A DNA stretch of 64,000 nt from Pelomonas baiyunensis (GCF_043555935.1 NZ_JBIGIB010000006.1:248001-312000); one strand, 5' to 3'. Counted from the stretch's first letter, positions 1 to 8,047 are shown. The notes: generated by a model not told the origin, from the sequence alone. Made by a program: numbers and translations.

Positions 1-688
1 GGCCGGTGTCGTCAGTGCTGAACGCGGCGCTGGCGCCGATGGCGGTGAGGGCCACCACCAGGCGGCCGGCGGCGTCGAACACCGGTGCGGCGGCGGCGCT
101 GATGCCCGGCACCACGCCGTCGCGCGACACGGCCAGGCCCCGCTCGCGCACCTCGGCGCAGGTGGCGGCGCCCGGCAGCGGCTCGCCCAGCGCGGTGGCT
201 TCGGCCGCACGCCAGGCCGCAAACAGCCGGCCCGAGGCCGTGCCCGCCAGGCTCATCACCGTGCCGTGGCGCATGCTCACATGCACCGGCGTGGGCCCCT
301 CGGCCACGCGCACGATGGTGGGCCCGCGCGTGCCCCACACCGCAATCGCCACCGTGTGGCCCAGCTGCAGCGCCAGCTCTTCAATCACCGGCGTGGCCAG
401 GCGCACCGGGTCGTACTGCTGCAGCGAGATCAGCCCCAGCTGCAGCGCCAGCGGCCCCAGGCCGTACAGCCCTGCGCGGCCCGCGCCGCCGTCTTGTTCC
501 ACCAGGCCCAGCTTGATGAAGCTCACCAGGTAGGGGTGGGCCTTGGCCGGCGTCATGCCGGCTTCGCGGGCCAGGTCTTTCAGCGCCATCGGGCGGCCGT
601 GGTGGGCCAGCGCCAGCAGCAGCTGGCCGCCCACTTCAATGCTCTGGATGCCGCGCGGCTCGCGGCTGGGCAGGTCGGCGTCGGTCAT
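1..688 (-). CDS. IclR-family transcriptional regulator, partial (C-terminus off the left edge)
   Basis: The minus-strand frame opens at an ATG at 688 and stays open to base 1, giving 229 visible codons of a protein usually about 250-270 residues long. The N-terminal part (after MTDADLPSREPRG) has an IclR winged-helix pattern with 'MALKDLAREAGMTPAKAHPY' as the helix-turn-helix; the rest looks like the GAF-like effector domain, with 'VRVAEGPTPVHVSMRHG' near the middle. It is divergent from a homogentisate operon, which such regulators often control by binding an aromatic effector. An inverted repeat at 702-724 lies between the two start codons. The regulated operon is inferred from position. 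Confidence 0.85.
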   Translation of the reverse strand, partial: MTDADLPSREPRGIQSIEVGGQLLLALAHHGRPMALKDLAREAGMTPAKAHPYLVSFIKLGLVEQDGGAGRAGLYGLGPLALQLGLISLQQYDPVRLATPVIEELALQLGHTVAIAVWGTRGPTIVRVAEGPTPVHVSMRHGTVMSLAGTASGRLFAAWRAAEATALGEPLPGAATCAEVRERGLAVSRDGVVPGISAAAAPVFDAAGRLVVALTAIGASAAFSTDDTG

Positions 689-701
689 GCGGAAAATTCT
701 A

Positions 702-724
702 TATTGCTGAATTCATTCGCAATA
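702..724. promoter_or_regulatory. Inverted repeat in divergent promoter, candidate IclR operator
   Basis: Six-base arms TATTGC (702-707) and GCAATA (719-724) flank an 11-base AT-rich centre that itself contains the palindrome TGAATTCA. It sits in the 70-bp gap between the IclR gene (start 688) and the first gene of the homogentisate operon (start 759). TATAGAAT on the minus strand (about 697-704) could be the regulator's -10 box. Binding is inferred from symmetry and position only. Confidence 0.5.
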
Positions 725-758
725 GGCTAAATTTCGGCCTGTTGCTGGAGACCCGCCG

Positions 759-1727
759 ATGAGCACCAAAGCCTTTGCCTCGCAAGCCGACCTGGAAGAA
801 AAGAAGGTCACGTTCGAGCGCCTGTCCGAACACGCCTGGGCCTACACCGCCGAGGGCGACCCCAACACCGGCATCGTCATCGGGCGCGACGCGGCCATGG
901 TGATCGACACGCAAGCCACGCCGGTGATGGCGGCCGATGTGATCCGCCGCATCCGCGAGGTGAGCGCGGTGCCCATCAAGTACGTGCTGCTCAGCCACTA
1001 CCACGCGGTGCGCGTGCTGGGCGCCAGCGCCTTCAAGGCCGAGGGCCTGGAGCAGGTGATTGCCAGCGACGCCACGCTGGCCCTCATTCAAGAGCGCGGC
1101 GAGCAAGACAAAGCCAGCGAGATCGGCCGCTTCCCGCGCCTGTTCCGCAACGTCGAGTCGGTGCCGCCGGGCCTGACCTGGCCCACGCTCACCTTCTCCG
1201 GCAAGCTCACGCTGGACCTGGGCGGCGTGAAGGTGGAGATGTTCTCCCCCGGCCGCGGCCACACCGCCGGCGACACGGTGGCCTGGCTGCCGAGCGAGCG
1301 CGTGCTGTTCAGCGGCGACCTGGTGGAGTTCGACGCCACGCCCTACTGCGGTGACGCGCACTTTGCCGACTGGCCCGCCACGCTGGACGCCATCGCCCAG
1401 CTGGACGCCGCCGCCCTGGTGCCGGGCCGCGGCCCCGCGCTCAAGGGCGCCGAGCAGGTGGCTGCCGGCCTCGCTGGCACGCGCGCCTTCGTGAGCGAGC
1501 TCTACACGGCCGTGCAGGCCGGCGTGCAGGCCGGTGAGGAACTGAAGGCCGTGTACCAACGCACCATGGCCGCGCTGCGCCCCAAGTACGGCCACTGGGT
1601 GATCTTTGACCACTGCATGCCCTTCGACGTGACCCGCGCCTACGACGAAGCCGGCGGCACGGCCCACCCGCGCATCTGGACGGCGGAGCGCGACATCGAG
1701 ATGTGGAAAGCCCTGGAAGGCGCTTGA
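759..1727 (+). CDS. MBL-fold metallo-hydrolase-like protein with altered metal-binding motif
   Basis: 322 residues with the metallo-beta-lactamase fold pattern: VIDTQ near 48-52, a motif-2 equivalent H80-Y-H82-A-V-R85, GHTAGD at 167-172, SGD at 185-187 and PGRGP at 222-226. Canonical enzymes have HxHxDH and a final PGHG histidine; here the Asp and His of motif 2 are Val84 and Arg85 and the last His is Arg224, so the second metal site appears lost while His80, His82, His168 and Asp187 remain. It is the first gene of the homogentisate operon. A hydrolytic or thioesterase-like role in aromatic-acid breakdown is possible but unproven. Confidence 0.75.
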   Translation: MSTKAFASQADLEEKKVTFERLSEHAWAYTAEGDPNTGIVIGRDAAMVIDTQATPVMAADVIRRIREVSAVPIKYVLLSHYHAVRVLGASAFKAEGLEQVIASDATLALIQERGEQDKASEIGRFPRLFRNVESVPPGLTWPTLTFSGKLTLDLGGVKVEMFSPGRGHTAGDTVAWLPSERVLFSGDLVEFDATPYCGDAHFADWPATLDAIAQLDAAALVPGRGPALKGAEQVAAGLAGTRAFVSELYTAVQAGVQAGEELKAVYQRTMAALRPKYGHWVIFDHCMPFDVTRAYDEAGGTAHPRIWTAERDIEMWKALEGA

Positions 1728-1734
1728 CATGACG

Positions 1735-1848
1735 CCCCTCGTCCAAGGCTCGCCTTGGCCGGTCCCCCGAGGGGACGGCGATGCTTGCGGCGTTGAGCCG
1801 CAAGCACATCGCCAGAGCGGGCCGGCTTGGGAGCGGCCCGGCGCTCGG
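1735..1848. repeat. Extragenic palindromic sequence between operon genes
   Basis: The gap between the MBL gene and the FAD monooxygenase is filled with inverted repeats. The outer stem CCCCTCG (1735-1741) / CGAGGGG (1768-1774) encloses CCAAGGC/GCCTTGG (1743-1758). A second stem-loop follows: 1777-1791 pairs with 1797-1813 (15 bp with a 2-base bulge, 5-base loop). GC-rich symmetry continues to about 1848. It looks like a dispersed extragenic palindrome of the kind common in Burkholderiales, and could act as a partial terminator or mRNA-stability element. Confidence 0.6.
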
Positions 1849-1886
1849 CCCGCAGGAAGGCCCTCCGTGAACAGCGAGGTCGATGA

Positions 1887-3464
1887 ATGAACTTGCCCCG
1901 CTACCCCTACGCGCCACTGCCCGCGGCCGGGCGCCGGCCGGTGGTCATCGTCGGCGCCGGCCCGGTGGGGCTGACGCTGGCGTTGGACTTGGCACAGCGC
2001 GAGGTGCCGGTGGTCGTCATCGACGACAACGACCGCATCGGCAGCGGATCGCGTGCGGTGTGTTGGGCCAAGAAAACGCTGGAGGTGTTCAATCGCCTCG
2101 GCGGGGCCAAGAGCATTGGCGAGGACATTGCCCAAGCCGGCGTGCGCTGGCAGCGCGGCCGGGTGTTCCATGGCGAGCACGAGGCCTATCAGTTCGACCT
2201 GCTGCCCGAGGCGGGCCACCAGATGCCCGCCATGGTCAACCTGCAGCAAGACCAGGTGGAAGCGCGTTTGGTGCGCGCCGTGCAGCAGGACGCGCGCATT
2301 ACCCTGTGCGGCCAGCATGAGCTGATCGACATTCAGCAAGACGCGGCTGCCGTGACGCTCACCGTGCGCACGCCCGAGGGCGTGTTCGACCTGCAGGCCG
2401 AGTGGGTGGTGGCCTGCGACGGCGCCCGCAGCCCCACGCGCACGCTGCTGGGCGTGGGCTTCACCGGCCAGGTGTTTGAAGACCGCTTCCTGATTGCCGA
2501 CGTGACGCTGGCACCCGACGCCCACCCGCGCGGGCTGGACCCCGCCACGCCCGAGCGCTGGTTCTGGTTCAACCCGCCGTTCCACCCCGGCCAGTCGGTG
2601 CTGCTGCACGCGCAGGCCGAGGGGCTGTGGCGCATTGACTTCCAGCTGGGCCGTGACGCCGATGTGGAGGCCGAGCGCCAGCCCGAGCGCATCAAGGCCC
2701 GCGTGGCGGCGATGCTGGATGGCGCGCCGTTCGAGCTGGCGTGGTCGTCCATCTACCAATTCGCTTGCCGGCGGGCCGAGCGCTTCCGCGTGGGGCGCGT
2801 GCTGCTGGCGGGTGACGCGGCGCACCAGGTGTCGCCCTTCGGCGCGCGCGGCGCCAACAGCGGCGTGCAGGACGCCGACAACCTCGGCTGGAAGCTGGCC
2901 GCCGTGCTGAAAGGCGAGGGCGCCGAGGCGCTGCTGGACACCTACGAGTTCGAGCGCATGGAGGCGGCGGACGACAACATCGGCCACTCCACCCGCGCGA
3001 CCGACTTCATCAGCCCCAAAAGCGCCTTGAGCCGCCGCCTGCGCAAGGCCGCGCTGGACCTGGCCGCCCACACCGCCTTTGCGCAGCCGCTGGTGAACAG
3101 CGGGCGGCTCTCGCTGCCCACCGAGCACCTGGAATCGCCCCTCAGCACGCCGGACGACGCCCATTGGGCGGCCGGCCCCGCACCCGGCTGGCCTGCACCC
3201 GACGCCCCGCTGGACGACGGCGGCTGGTTGCTGCACACGTTGGCCGGCGGTTTTGCGTTGCTGGCCTTCGGCTGGCCGGTGGAGATGCCGGGGCTGCGGG
3301 TGGTGCCGCTGCCGGCCGATGGGCTGGCGGCGCGACGCTACGGTGCGGCGCCGGGCAGCGTGGTGCTGATTCGGCCCGACGCCATCGTGGCTGCGCGCTG
3401 GCACCGCTTTGACGCCGCGGCCGTGCAGCAGGCCCTCGACCGCGCCCTTGGGAGGCCCCAATGA
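1887..3464 (+). CDS. FAD-dependent aromatic monooxygenase (PheA/TfdB/MhpA type)
   Basis: 525 residues. The Rossmann motif VVIVGAGPVGLTLALDLA lies near residues 18-35, the DG motif 'VVACDGARSPTRTLLG' near 175-190 and the second FAD/GD motif 'VLLAGDAAHQVSPFGARGAN' near 306-325, the set that defines group A flavin hydroxylases. Family members hydroxylate phenolic acids with NAD(P)H and oxygen in the cytoplasm. Position just before hmgA suggests it feeds hydroxyphenyl-acids towards homogentisate; the substrate is inference. The start at 1887 is chosen because GAGG at 1876-1879 is well spaced; the ATG at 1883 is in another frame. The stop overlaps the next ATG (ATGA). Confidence 0.85.
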   Translation: MNLPRYPYAPLPAAGRRPVVIVGAGPVGLTLALDLAQREVPVVVIDDNDRIGSGSRAVCWAKKTLEVFNRLGGAKSIGEDIAQAGVRWQRGRVFHGEHEAYQFDLLPEAGHQMPAMVNLQQDQVEARLVRAVQQDARITLCGQHELIDIQQDAAAVTLTVRTPEGVFDLQAEWVVACDGARSPTRTLLGVGFTGQVFEDRFLIADVTLAPDAHPRGLDPATPERWFWFNPPFHPGQSVLLHAQAEGLWRIDFQLGRDADVEAERQPERIKARVAAMLDGAPFELAWSSIYQFACRRAERFRVGRVLLAGDAAHQVSPFGARGANSGVQDADNLGWKLAAVLKGEGAEALLDTYEFERMEAADDNIGHSTRATDFISPKSALSRRLRKAALDLAAHTAFAQPLVNSGRLSLPTEHLESPLSTPDDAHWAAGPAPGWPAPDAPLDDGGWLLHTLAGGFALLAFGWPVEMPGLRVVPLPADGLAARRYGAAPGSVVLIRPDAIVAARWHRFDAAAVQQALDRALGRPQ

Positions 3465-3742
3465 CCCAGCCCCAACCCGGCTTGAACCTGCACCCCCGCT
3501 TTGGCGCGGAGGCCGATGCCTTCTATGCCGAGCTGATTGCCGCGCAGGCCGACCTGAGCGACGACGCTGCGGCCGACTGGCTGGCCCGCTTGACGCTGAT
3601 TCTGTGCAACCACATCGGCGACCGCCAGGTGTTGCGGCAGGCCTTCCAGCTGGCACGCGAGACCGCCGCGCCGCTGACGCGCGAACCGGGCACGTCGCCC
3701 ACCCCTGACCCCGACCGCGTGCCACCGCACGCGCCCCGTTGA
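3461..3742 (+). CDS. DUF2783-like small protein
   Basis: 93 residues, starting in a 4-base ATGA overlap with the upstream monooxygenase, which implies translational coupling. The core 'FYAELIAAQADLSDDAAADW' followed by 'LARLTLILCNHIGDRQVLRQ' (about 22-64) matches my memory of DUF2783, a short helical family found beside FAD monooxygenases in homogentisate clusters. The last 25 residues are Pro/Arg-rich and probably disordered. Biochemical function is unknown; a partner role for the flavoenzyme is suggested only by the conserved coupling. Confidence 0.75.
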   Translation: MTQPQPGLNLHPRFGAEADAFYAELIAAQADLSDDAAADWLARLTLILCNHIGDRQVLRQAFQLARETAAPLTREPGTSPTPDPDRVPPHAPR

Positions 3743-3771
3743 CCCGTTGGCCCACAAGGCCTCAACCCCCC

Positions 3772-5061
3772 ATGACTGACGACCTGACCTACCTGGCCGG
3801 CTTCGGCAACCTGCATCAAAGCGAGGCCGTGCCCGGCGCGTTGCCCGTGGGCCGCAACAGCCCGCAGCGCTGCGCCCACGGCCTGTACGCCGAGCTGCTG
3901 TCCGGCAGCGCCTTCACCGCGCCGCGTGCCGAGAACCAGCGCACGTGGCTGTACCGCCGCCAACCCTCGGTGGTGGTGGGCGGCTACCAGCCGCTGCCGC
4001 ATGCGCTGTGGAAGAGCGGCGCCGCCCAAGGTGAGGCCGCGCCGCCCGACCCGCTGCGCTGGGGCCCCACGCCGCTGGAAGGCCAGGGCGATTTCATCGA
4101 CGGCCTGCGCAGCTACGCCGTGAACGGCGAGCCCGGCGTGGGCGGCATGACGGCGCTGGCCTTCGTGGCCCACCGCCCCATGGGCCGCCGCGCGCTGGTG
4201 AACGCCGATGGCGAAATGCTTGTCGTGCCCCAGCAGGGCCGCCTGCTCATCACCACCGAGCTGGGCCGGCTGGACGTGGCGCCCGGCTTCATCGCGCTGC
4301 TGCCGCGCGGCATGGCCTTCAAGGTGGACCCCCTGGACGGCGTGGCCCGCGGCTATGTGTGCGAGAACCTGGGCGCCGCCTTTCGCCTGCCGGAGCTGGG
4401 CCCGATCGGCTCCAACGGCCTGGCTAACGCTCGCGACTTTGAAGCGCCGTCCGCATGGCATGAGCAGGAGGCAGGCGCCTACGAAATCGTCAAGCGTCAC
4501 GGCGGCCAGCTGTGGCGGGCCACGCAGCCGCACAGCCCCTTCAACGTGGTGGCCTGGCACGGCACGCTCACGCCCTACCGGTACGACCTGGCGCGGTTCA
4601 TGACGATCAACACCGTCAGCTTCGACCATCCCGATCCCAGCATCTTCACCGTGCTCACCAGCCCCAGCGACACGCCCGGCTGGGCGAACGTGGACTTCGT
4701 GATCTTCCCGCCGCGCTGGATGGTGGCCGAAGACACCTTCCGCCCGCCCTGGTACCACCGCAACGTGATGAGCGAGTTCATGGGCCTGGTGCTCGGCCAG
4801 TACGACGCCAAGCCCGAAGGCTTCAAGCCCGGTGGCGCCAGCCTGCACAACAGCTACGTGCCCCACGGGCCGGATGAAGAAGCCTTCGACAAGGCCAGCC
4901 ACGCCGACCTGAAACCCCACAAGCTCGACGCCACACTGGCCTTCATGTTCGAGACCCGCTGGCCCCTCAAGCCCACCGCCTGGGCGCTGAACGACGCGCC
5001 GCTCGAAACCACCTACGCCCAGTGCTGGCAAGGCCTGAAGGACGAATTCCAAAATGCTTGA
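3772..5061 (+). CDS. hmgA: Homogentisate 1,2-dioxygenase
   Basis: 429 residues from the ATG at 3772 (MTDDLTYLAGFGN), matching the usual length of about 430-440; an in-frame upstream codon at 3739 would add 11 poorly conserved residues. It has family landmarks: the N-terminal 'YLAGFGN', 'PRAENQRTWLYRRQPS', 'FRPPWYHRNVMSEFMGLV' and the C-terminal 'GASLHNSYVPHGPD', which carry the non-haem iron ligands and active-site loop. The enzyme opens the homogentisate ring to maleylacetoacetate in tyrosine/phenylalanine catabolism. It overlaps fahA by 8 bp. No maleylacetoacetate isomerase gene follows in this window. Confidence 0.96.
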   Translation: MTDDLTYLAGFGNLHQSEAVPGALPVGRNSPQRCAHGLYAELLSGSAFTAPRAENQRTWLYRRQPSVVVGGYQPLPHALWKSGAAQGEAAPPDPLRWGPTPLEGQGDFIDGLRSYAVNGEPGVGGMTALAFVAHRPMGRRALVNADGEMLVVPQQGRLLITTELGRLDVAPGFIALLPRGMAFKVDPLDGVARGYVCENLGAAFRLPELGPIGSNGLANARDFEAPSAWHEQEAGAYEIVKRHGGQLWRATQPHSPFNVVAWHGTLTPYRYDLARFMTINTVSFDHPDPSIFTVLTSPSDTPGWANVDFVIFPPRWMVAEDTFRPPWYHRNVMSEFMGLVLGQYDAKPEGFKPGGASLHNSYVPHGPDEEAFDKASHADLKPHKLDATLAFMFETRWPLKPTAWALNDAPLETTYAQCWQGLKDEFQNA

Positions 5062-6295
5062 CGCTCAACTCGACCACACGCACGACGCCGCGGCCCTGTC
5101 CTGGGTGGCCTCGGCCAACGACCCCGCCACTGACTTCCCGCTGCAGAACCTGCCGTTCTGCAGCTTCCGCCGCCAAGGCACGCTGGAGCCGTTCCGCGTG
5201 GGCGTGGGCATTGGCGATCAGATCCTGGACCTGACCGGCTGGGGCATCACCGACCTGAACGCCGTGATGGCCCGGCCGAGTGCCGAGCGCCGCGCGCTGC
5301 GCCACCGCCTGTTCGACACCCTGAAGGCCGGCGCGCCCGAGGTGGACCTGGTGCCGCAAGCCCAGGCCGAGTTCGCGCTGCCCTGCCGCATCGGCGACTA
5401 CACCGACTTCTACACCGGCATCCACCACGCCCGCGCCGTGGGCAAGCTGTTCCGCCCGGACAACCCGCTGCTGCCCAACTACCAGTGGGTGCCCATCGGC
5501 TACCACGGCCGCAGCAGCTCCATCGTCGTCAGTGGCACGCCACTGCGCCGGCCCAAGGGCCAGGTCAAGCCGCCGGATGCTGAAGCGCCCGTGTTCAAGC
5601 CCAGCGCCCGCATCGACTGCGAGCTGGAACTGGGCCTCTTCGTGGGCCCCGGCAATGCGCTGGGCGAGCCGTTTTCCATCGACGAGGCGAACGAACACGC
5701 CTTTGGCCTCACGCTGCTGAACGACTGGTCGGCTCGCGACATCCAGCCCTGGGAGTACCAGCCGCTGGGCCCCTTCCTGGCCAAGAACTTCGGCACCACC
5801 ATTTCGCCGTGGATCGTGACCATGGAAGCGCTCGCGCCGTTCCGCATCCCGTTCACGCGGCCCGAAGGGGACCCGCAGCCGCTGCCGTACCTCGACTCGC
5901 CCGCCCACCGCGCGAACGCGGCGTTCGACATCGAGCTGGAGGTGTGGCTCAAGACCCCGGCGATGGCCGAGCCCACCTGCCTGTCGCGCTCCAACCTGCG
6001 CCACGCGTACTGGACGCTGGCGCAGATGCTCACCCACCACGCCAGCAACGGCTGCAACCTGCAGCCGGGCGACCTGCTGGGCACCGGCACCATCAGCGGC
6101 CCCACGCAGGCCGAGTCCGGCTCGCTGCTGGAGCTGACCGTGGGCGGCAAGCAGCCCATCACGCTGCCCAACGGCGAAACGCGCACCTTCTTGCTCGACG
6201 GCGACCAGCTCGGCCTGCGCGCGGCGGCCCATAAGCCGGGCTTCCGGCGCATCGGGTTCGGGGCGTGTGACGGCGTGATCCTGCCCGCGGCCTGA
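5054..6295 (+). CDS. fahA: Fumarylacetoacetase
   Basis: 413 residues, close to the usual 415-435. Recognisable FAH motifs are 'DYTDFYTGIHHARAVGKLFR', 'YHGRSSSIVVSGTPLRRP', 'ELELGLFVGPGN' (metal-binding acidic residues) and 'NDWSARDIQPWEYQPLGPF'. It hydrolyses fumarylacetoacetate to fumarate and acetoacetate, the last step of homogentisate breakdown. The start lies inside the end of hmgA (8-bp overlap), so the two are translated together. The gene ends the operon and is followed by a strong hairpin. Confidence 0.96.
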   Translation: MLDAQLDHTHDAAALSWVASANDPATDFPLQNLPFCSFRRQGTLEPFRVGVGIGDQILDLTGWGITDLNAVMARPSAERRALRHRLFDTLKAGAPEVDLVPQAQAEFALPCRIGDYTDFYTGIHHARAVGKLFRPDNPLLPNYQWVPIGYHGRSSSIVVSGTPLRRPKGQVKPPDAEAPVFKPSARIDCELELGLFVGPGNALGEPFSIDEANEHAFGLTLLNDWSARDIQPWEYQPLGPFLAKNFGTTISPWIVTMEALAPFRIPFTRPEGDPQPLPYLDSPAHRANAAFDIELEVWLKTPAMAEPTCLSRSNLRHAYWTLAQMLTHHASNGCNLQPGDLLGTGTISGPTQAESGSLLELTVGGKQPITLPNGETRTFLLDGDQLGLRAAAHKPGFRRIGFGACDGVILPAA

Positions 6296-6311
6296 CCGAC
6301 GGGCACACCAC

Positions 6312-6333
6312 GCGGGGCGTGAGCGCGCCCCGC
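6312..6333. terminator. Hairpin between convergent fahA and HD-GYP gene
   Basis: Perfect 8-bp stem GCGGGGCG (6312-6319) / CGCCCCGC (6326-6333) with a 6-base loop lies exactly between two convergent genes. Only a short T tract follows, so it may be a weak or bidirectional terminator. Confidence 0.5.
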
Positions 6334-6334
6334 T

Positions 6335-7618
6335 TCAAGCGGCCAGCGGCGCGGGCACCGAGGCCATGAAGTCCTGGCGCATGGCCTCGCCGTCCTGGGC
6401 GGGCAGCTGGCCGGCGCGCCAGTGCAGCTCATAGCCGATCTCGGCCAGCCGGCTTTCCAACTCCAGCACCAGGGCGCTGACCTCGTGCAACTCGTCAGGC
6501 GCGAGGCCCAGGGTCTGCAGGTCTTCACCCAGGCCGGCGCTGGCGAAGGCGATGTTCACGCGGTGCAGCCGCCGCTCCAGCCGGCGCAGCAGGTCGGCCA
6601 CGGCGGTGGTGCGGGCGCGGGCCTGCCAGCGCGCCTGGAACTCCTTCTGCGCCGCCATGTGGTGGCTGAGTTGGTGGATGCGCGGGCGCAGCAGGGCCGG
6701 CGTGGGCGGGGGCTGCAGGCCGGGCGCCGGTTCGGGTTCAGGCGCGCCGTGGGCCTGCTTGGCACAGCGGCCCACCCAGTTCAGCAGCGGGCGCTCGAAC
6801 TGGCTGTTCAGCAAGCGCAACCGCACGGCGGCCTGCAGGCCCGGGCGGGGGCCGGCTTCCAGGGTTTCCATCATCAACTCAGCCATGGCCACGGCTTGCG
6901 CCAGGCCTGACATGCGCGTGCCCTCCACGCCCAGCGGAAAGCCCAGACCATCGCGCCGCTCATGGTGGTGCAGCACCGCCTCGGCCACCTCGGGGCCACC
7001 GCCCGGCAGGTCGCGCAGCAAGCCGGCCGCGATCACGGGGTGGGCCACCACCTGGCGCCAACGGGCCGGCGACAGCGGGGCCGGCGCGCGCAGGATGGCG
7101 GGGTCGATGTACAGCTCGCCCACGTCGTGCATCAGGCCGGCAGTCAACGCCGGGCCCAGCGGGCGCTCGGGGTGCAGCGTGAACTGCAGCGCGCCGGCGA
7201 TCAGGCTCACCCCCACCGCGTGGGCGAGCTTGTCGGGGCCGCTGTCGGCGTAGACGGTGAGCAGGGTGTCGAGTTGGGGGCTGAGGTGCAGCTGCCGAAA
7301 CCCCTGCAGCACGGCCGCAGCCTGCTCTTCTCTGCACAGGCTGGCCAGCAGGGCGTGTTCATGCATCAGCCGGTCGGCAATGGCGTCCATGGGCCGGGTG
7401 GCCACGCCGGCCACCACGCGGGTGCAGGCTTCCAGCGGCTTGAGCAGCTTGTGCTGCAGCAGGCGGTCGCGCATGCGGGCGTCGATGGCCGCGCCCTTGG
7501 CCACGAGCTTCACGCCCGTGCCGCTGACGATGTCTTCCGTGGCTTCGATGCCGCGTGACTGCCCGGTTTCGACGAGATGGTCGAAATAGTGCTGATTGAC
7601 CGCGAGTCTGTCGCTCAT
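6335..7618 (-). CDS. HD-GYP-like signalling phosphodiesterase (HDOD/HD-GYP family)
   Basis: 427 residues starting at the ATG at 7618 (MSDRLAVNQH); a longer open frame runs on upstream but has no domain content. The N-terminal 60 residues resemble the region preceding HD-GYP domains. Metal-binding signatures are His164-Asp165 ('GLMHDVGE'), His193 ('VAHPVIAAGLL') and 'HHHERRDGLGFP' at 218-228, a variant of HHExxDGxGYP with Phe for Tyr. Family members hydrolyse cyclic di-GMP. The C-terminal 130 residues are helical and unassigned. Catalytic activity is likely but not certain given the variant signature. It is convergent with fahA and divergent from urtA. Confidence 0.75.
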   Translation of the reverse strand: MSDRLAVNQHYFDHLVETGQSRGIEATEDIVSGTGVKLVAKGAAIDARMRDRLLQHKLLKPLEACTRVVAGVATRPMDAIADRLMHEHALLASLCREEQAAAVLQGFRQLHLSPQLDTLLTVYADSGPDKLAHAVGVSLIAGALQFTLHPERPLGPALTAGLMHDVGELYIDPAILRAPAPLSPARWRQVVAHPVIAAGLLRDLPGGGPEVAEAVLHHHERRDGLGFPLGVEGTRMSGLAQAVAMAELMMETLEAGPRPGLQAAVRLRLLNSQFERPLLNWVGRCAKQAHGAPEPEPAPGLQPPPTPALLRPRIHQLSHHMAAQKEFQARWQARARTTAVADLLRRLERRLHRVNIAFASAGLGEDLQTLGLAPDELHEVSALVLELESRLAEIGYELHWRAGQLPAQDGEAMRQDFMASVPAPLAA

Positions 7619-8047
7619 GGTTCGGTTCGCTCCCTGCACCTGTGAATCGGTGTGCAGCCGGGGTGGGCTGCAAGGCGCGATCTTCTTCAGCAATCGGTGG
7701 GAAGGGAATGTGGAACATTCACCTCCGTTTTGTCGGGTCGTGGTGTTCCGCACGCTGCGGTCGTTGAAAACGATGGCAGCGTTAGGAAGTGGCCGGGGTG
7801 ACGGGCGGGGAGGTGCCGCTGCGCGGGGCTGATTCAAACCGGGGCAGGTTGCGCACGAATCGGTGCGGGCGGTGCGGCAAGCGGGCGATGGCGGTGCGTG
7901 ATGCACCGGCGCGGGGCCGTTCTGGGCGGTAACCGTGCGCCGGGGGCGGGCGGTGCAGGGTGTGACGAAGTACACAGGGTTGGCACGGTGCTTGCGCAGT
8001 ACGGCGTGGCTACCCGTCTCCCTCACATCCAACCCGGAGGTTTCCCG
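7619..8047. other. 429-bp divergent intergenic region upstream of urtA
   Basis: No credible coding sequence. It contains a strong sigma-54 promoter match at 7981-7995, two dyads built on GCAC/GTGC (7853-7866 and GGTGC/GCACC at 7893-7907) that may be activator sites, and a GGAGG ribosome-binding site at about 8036-8040 before the urtA ATG. The left part should hold the promoter of the HD-GYP gene, but I see no clear consensus there. Confidence 0.6.
7981..7995 (+). promoter_or_regulatory. Sigma-54 (RpoN) promoter of urt operon
   Basis: TGGCACGGTGCTTGC matches the -24/-12 consensus TGGCACG-N4-TTGC exactly, with correct GG-to-GC spacing. The predicted transcript would begin about 12 bases downstream and give a leader of about 40 nt before the urtA ATG at 8048. 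Sigma-54 promoters upstream of urea uptake genes fit NtrC control by nitrogen status; the two GCAC/GTGC dyads 75-130 bp upstream are possible but imperfect NtrC sites. Confidence 0.8.

Noticed and set aside
699..3755. Very long minus-strand open frame (over 1000 codons) opposite the MBL and monooxygenase genes
   Set aside because: It is antisense to clear genes, has a His/Gln/Arg/Ala-rich composition without domains and results from the high GC third codon positions.
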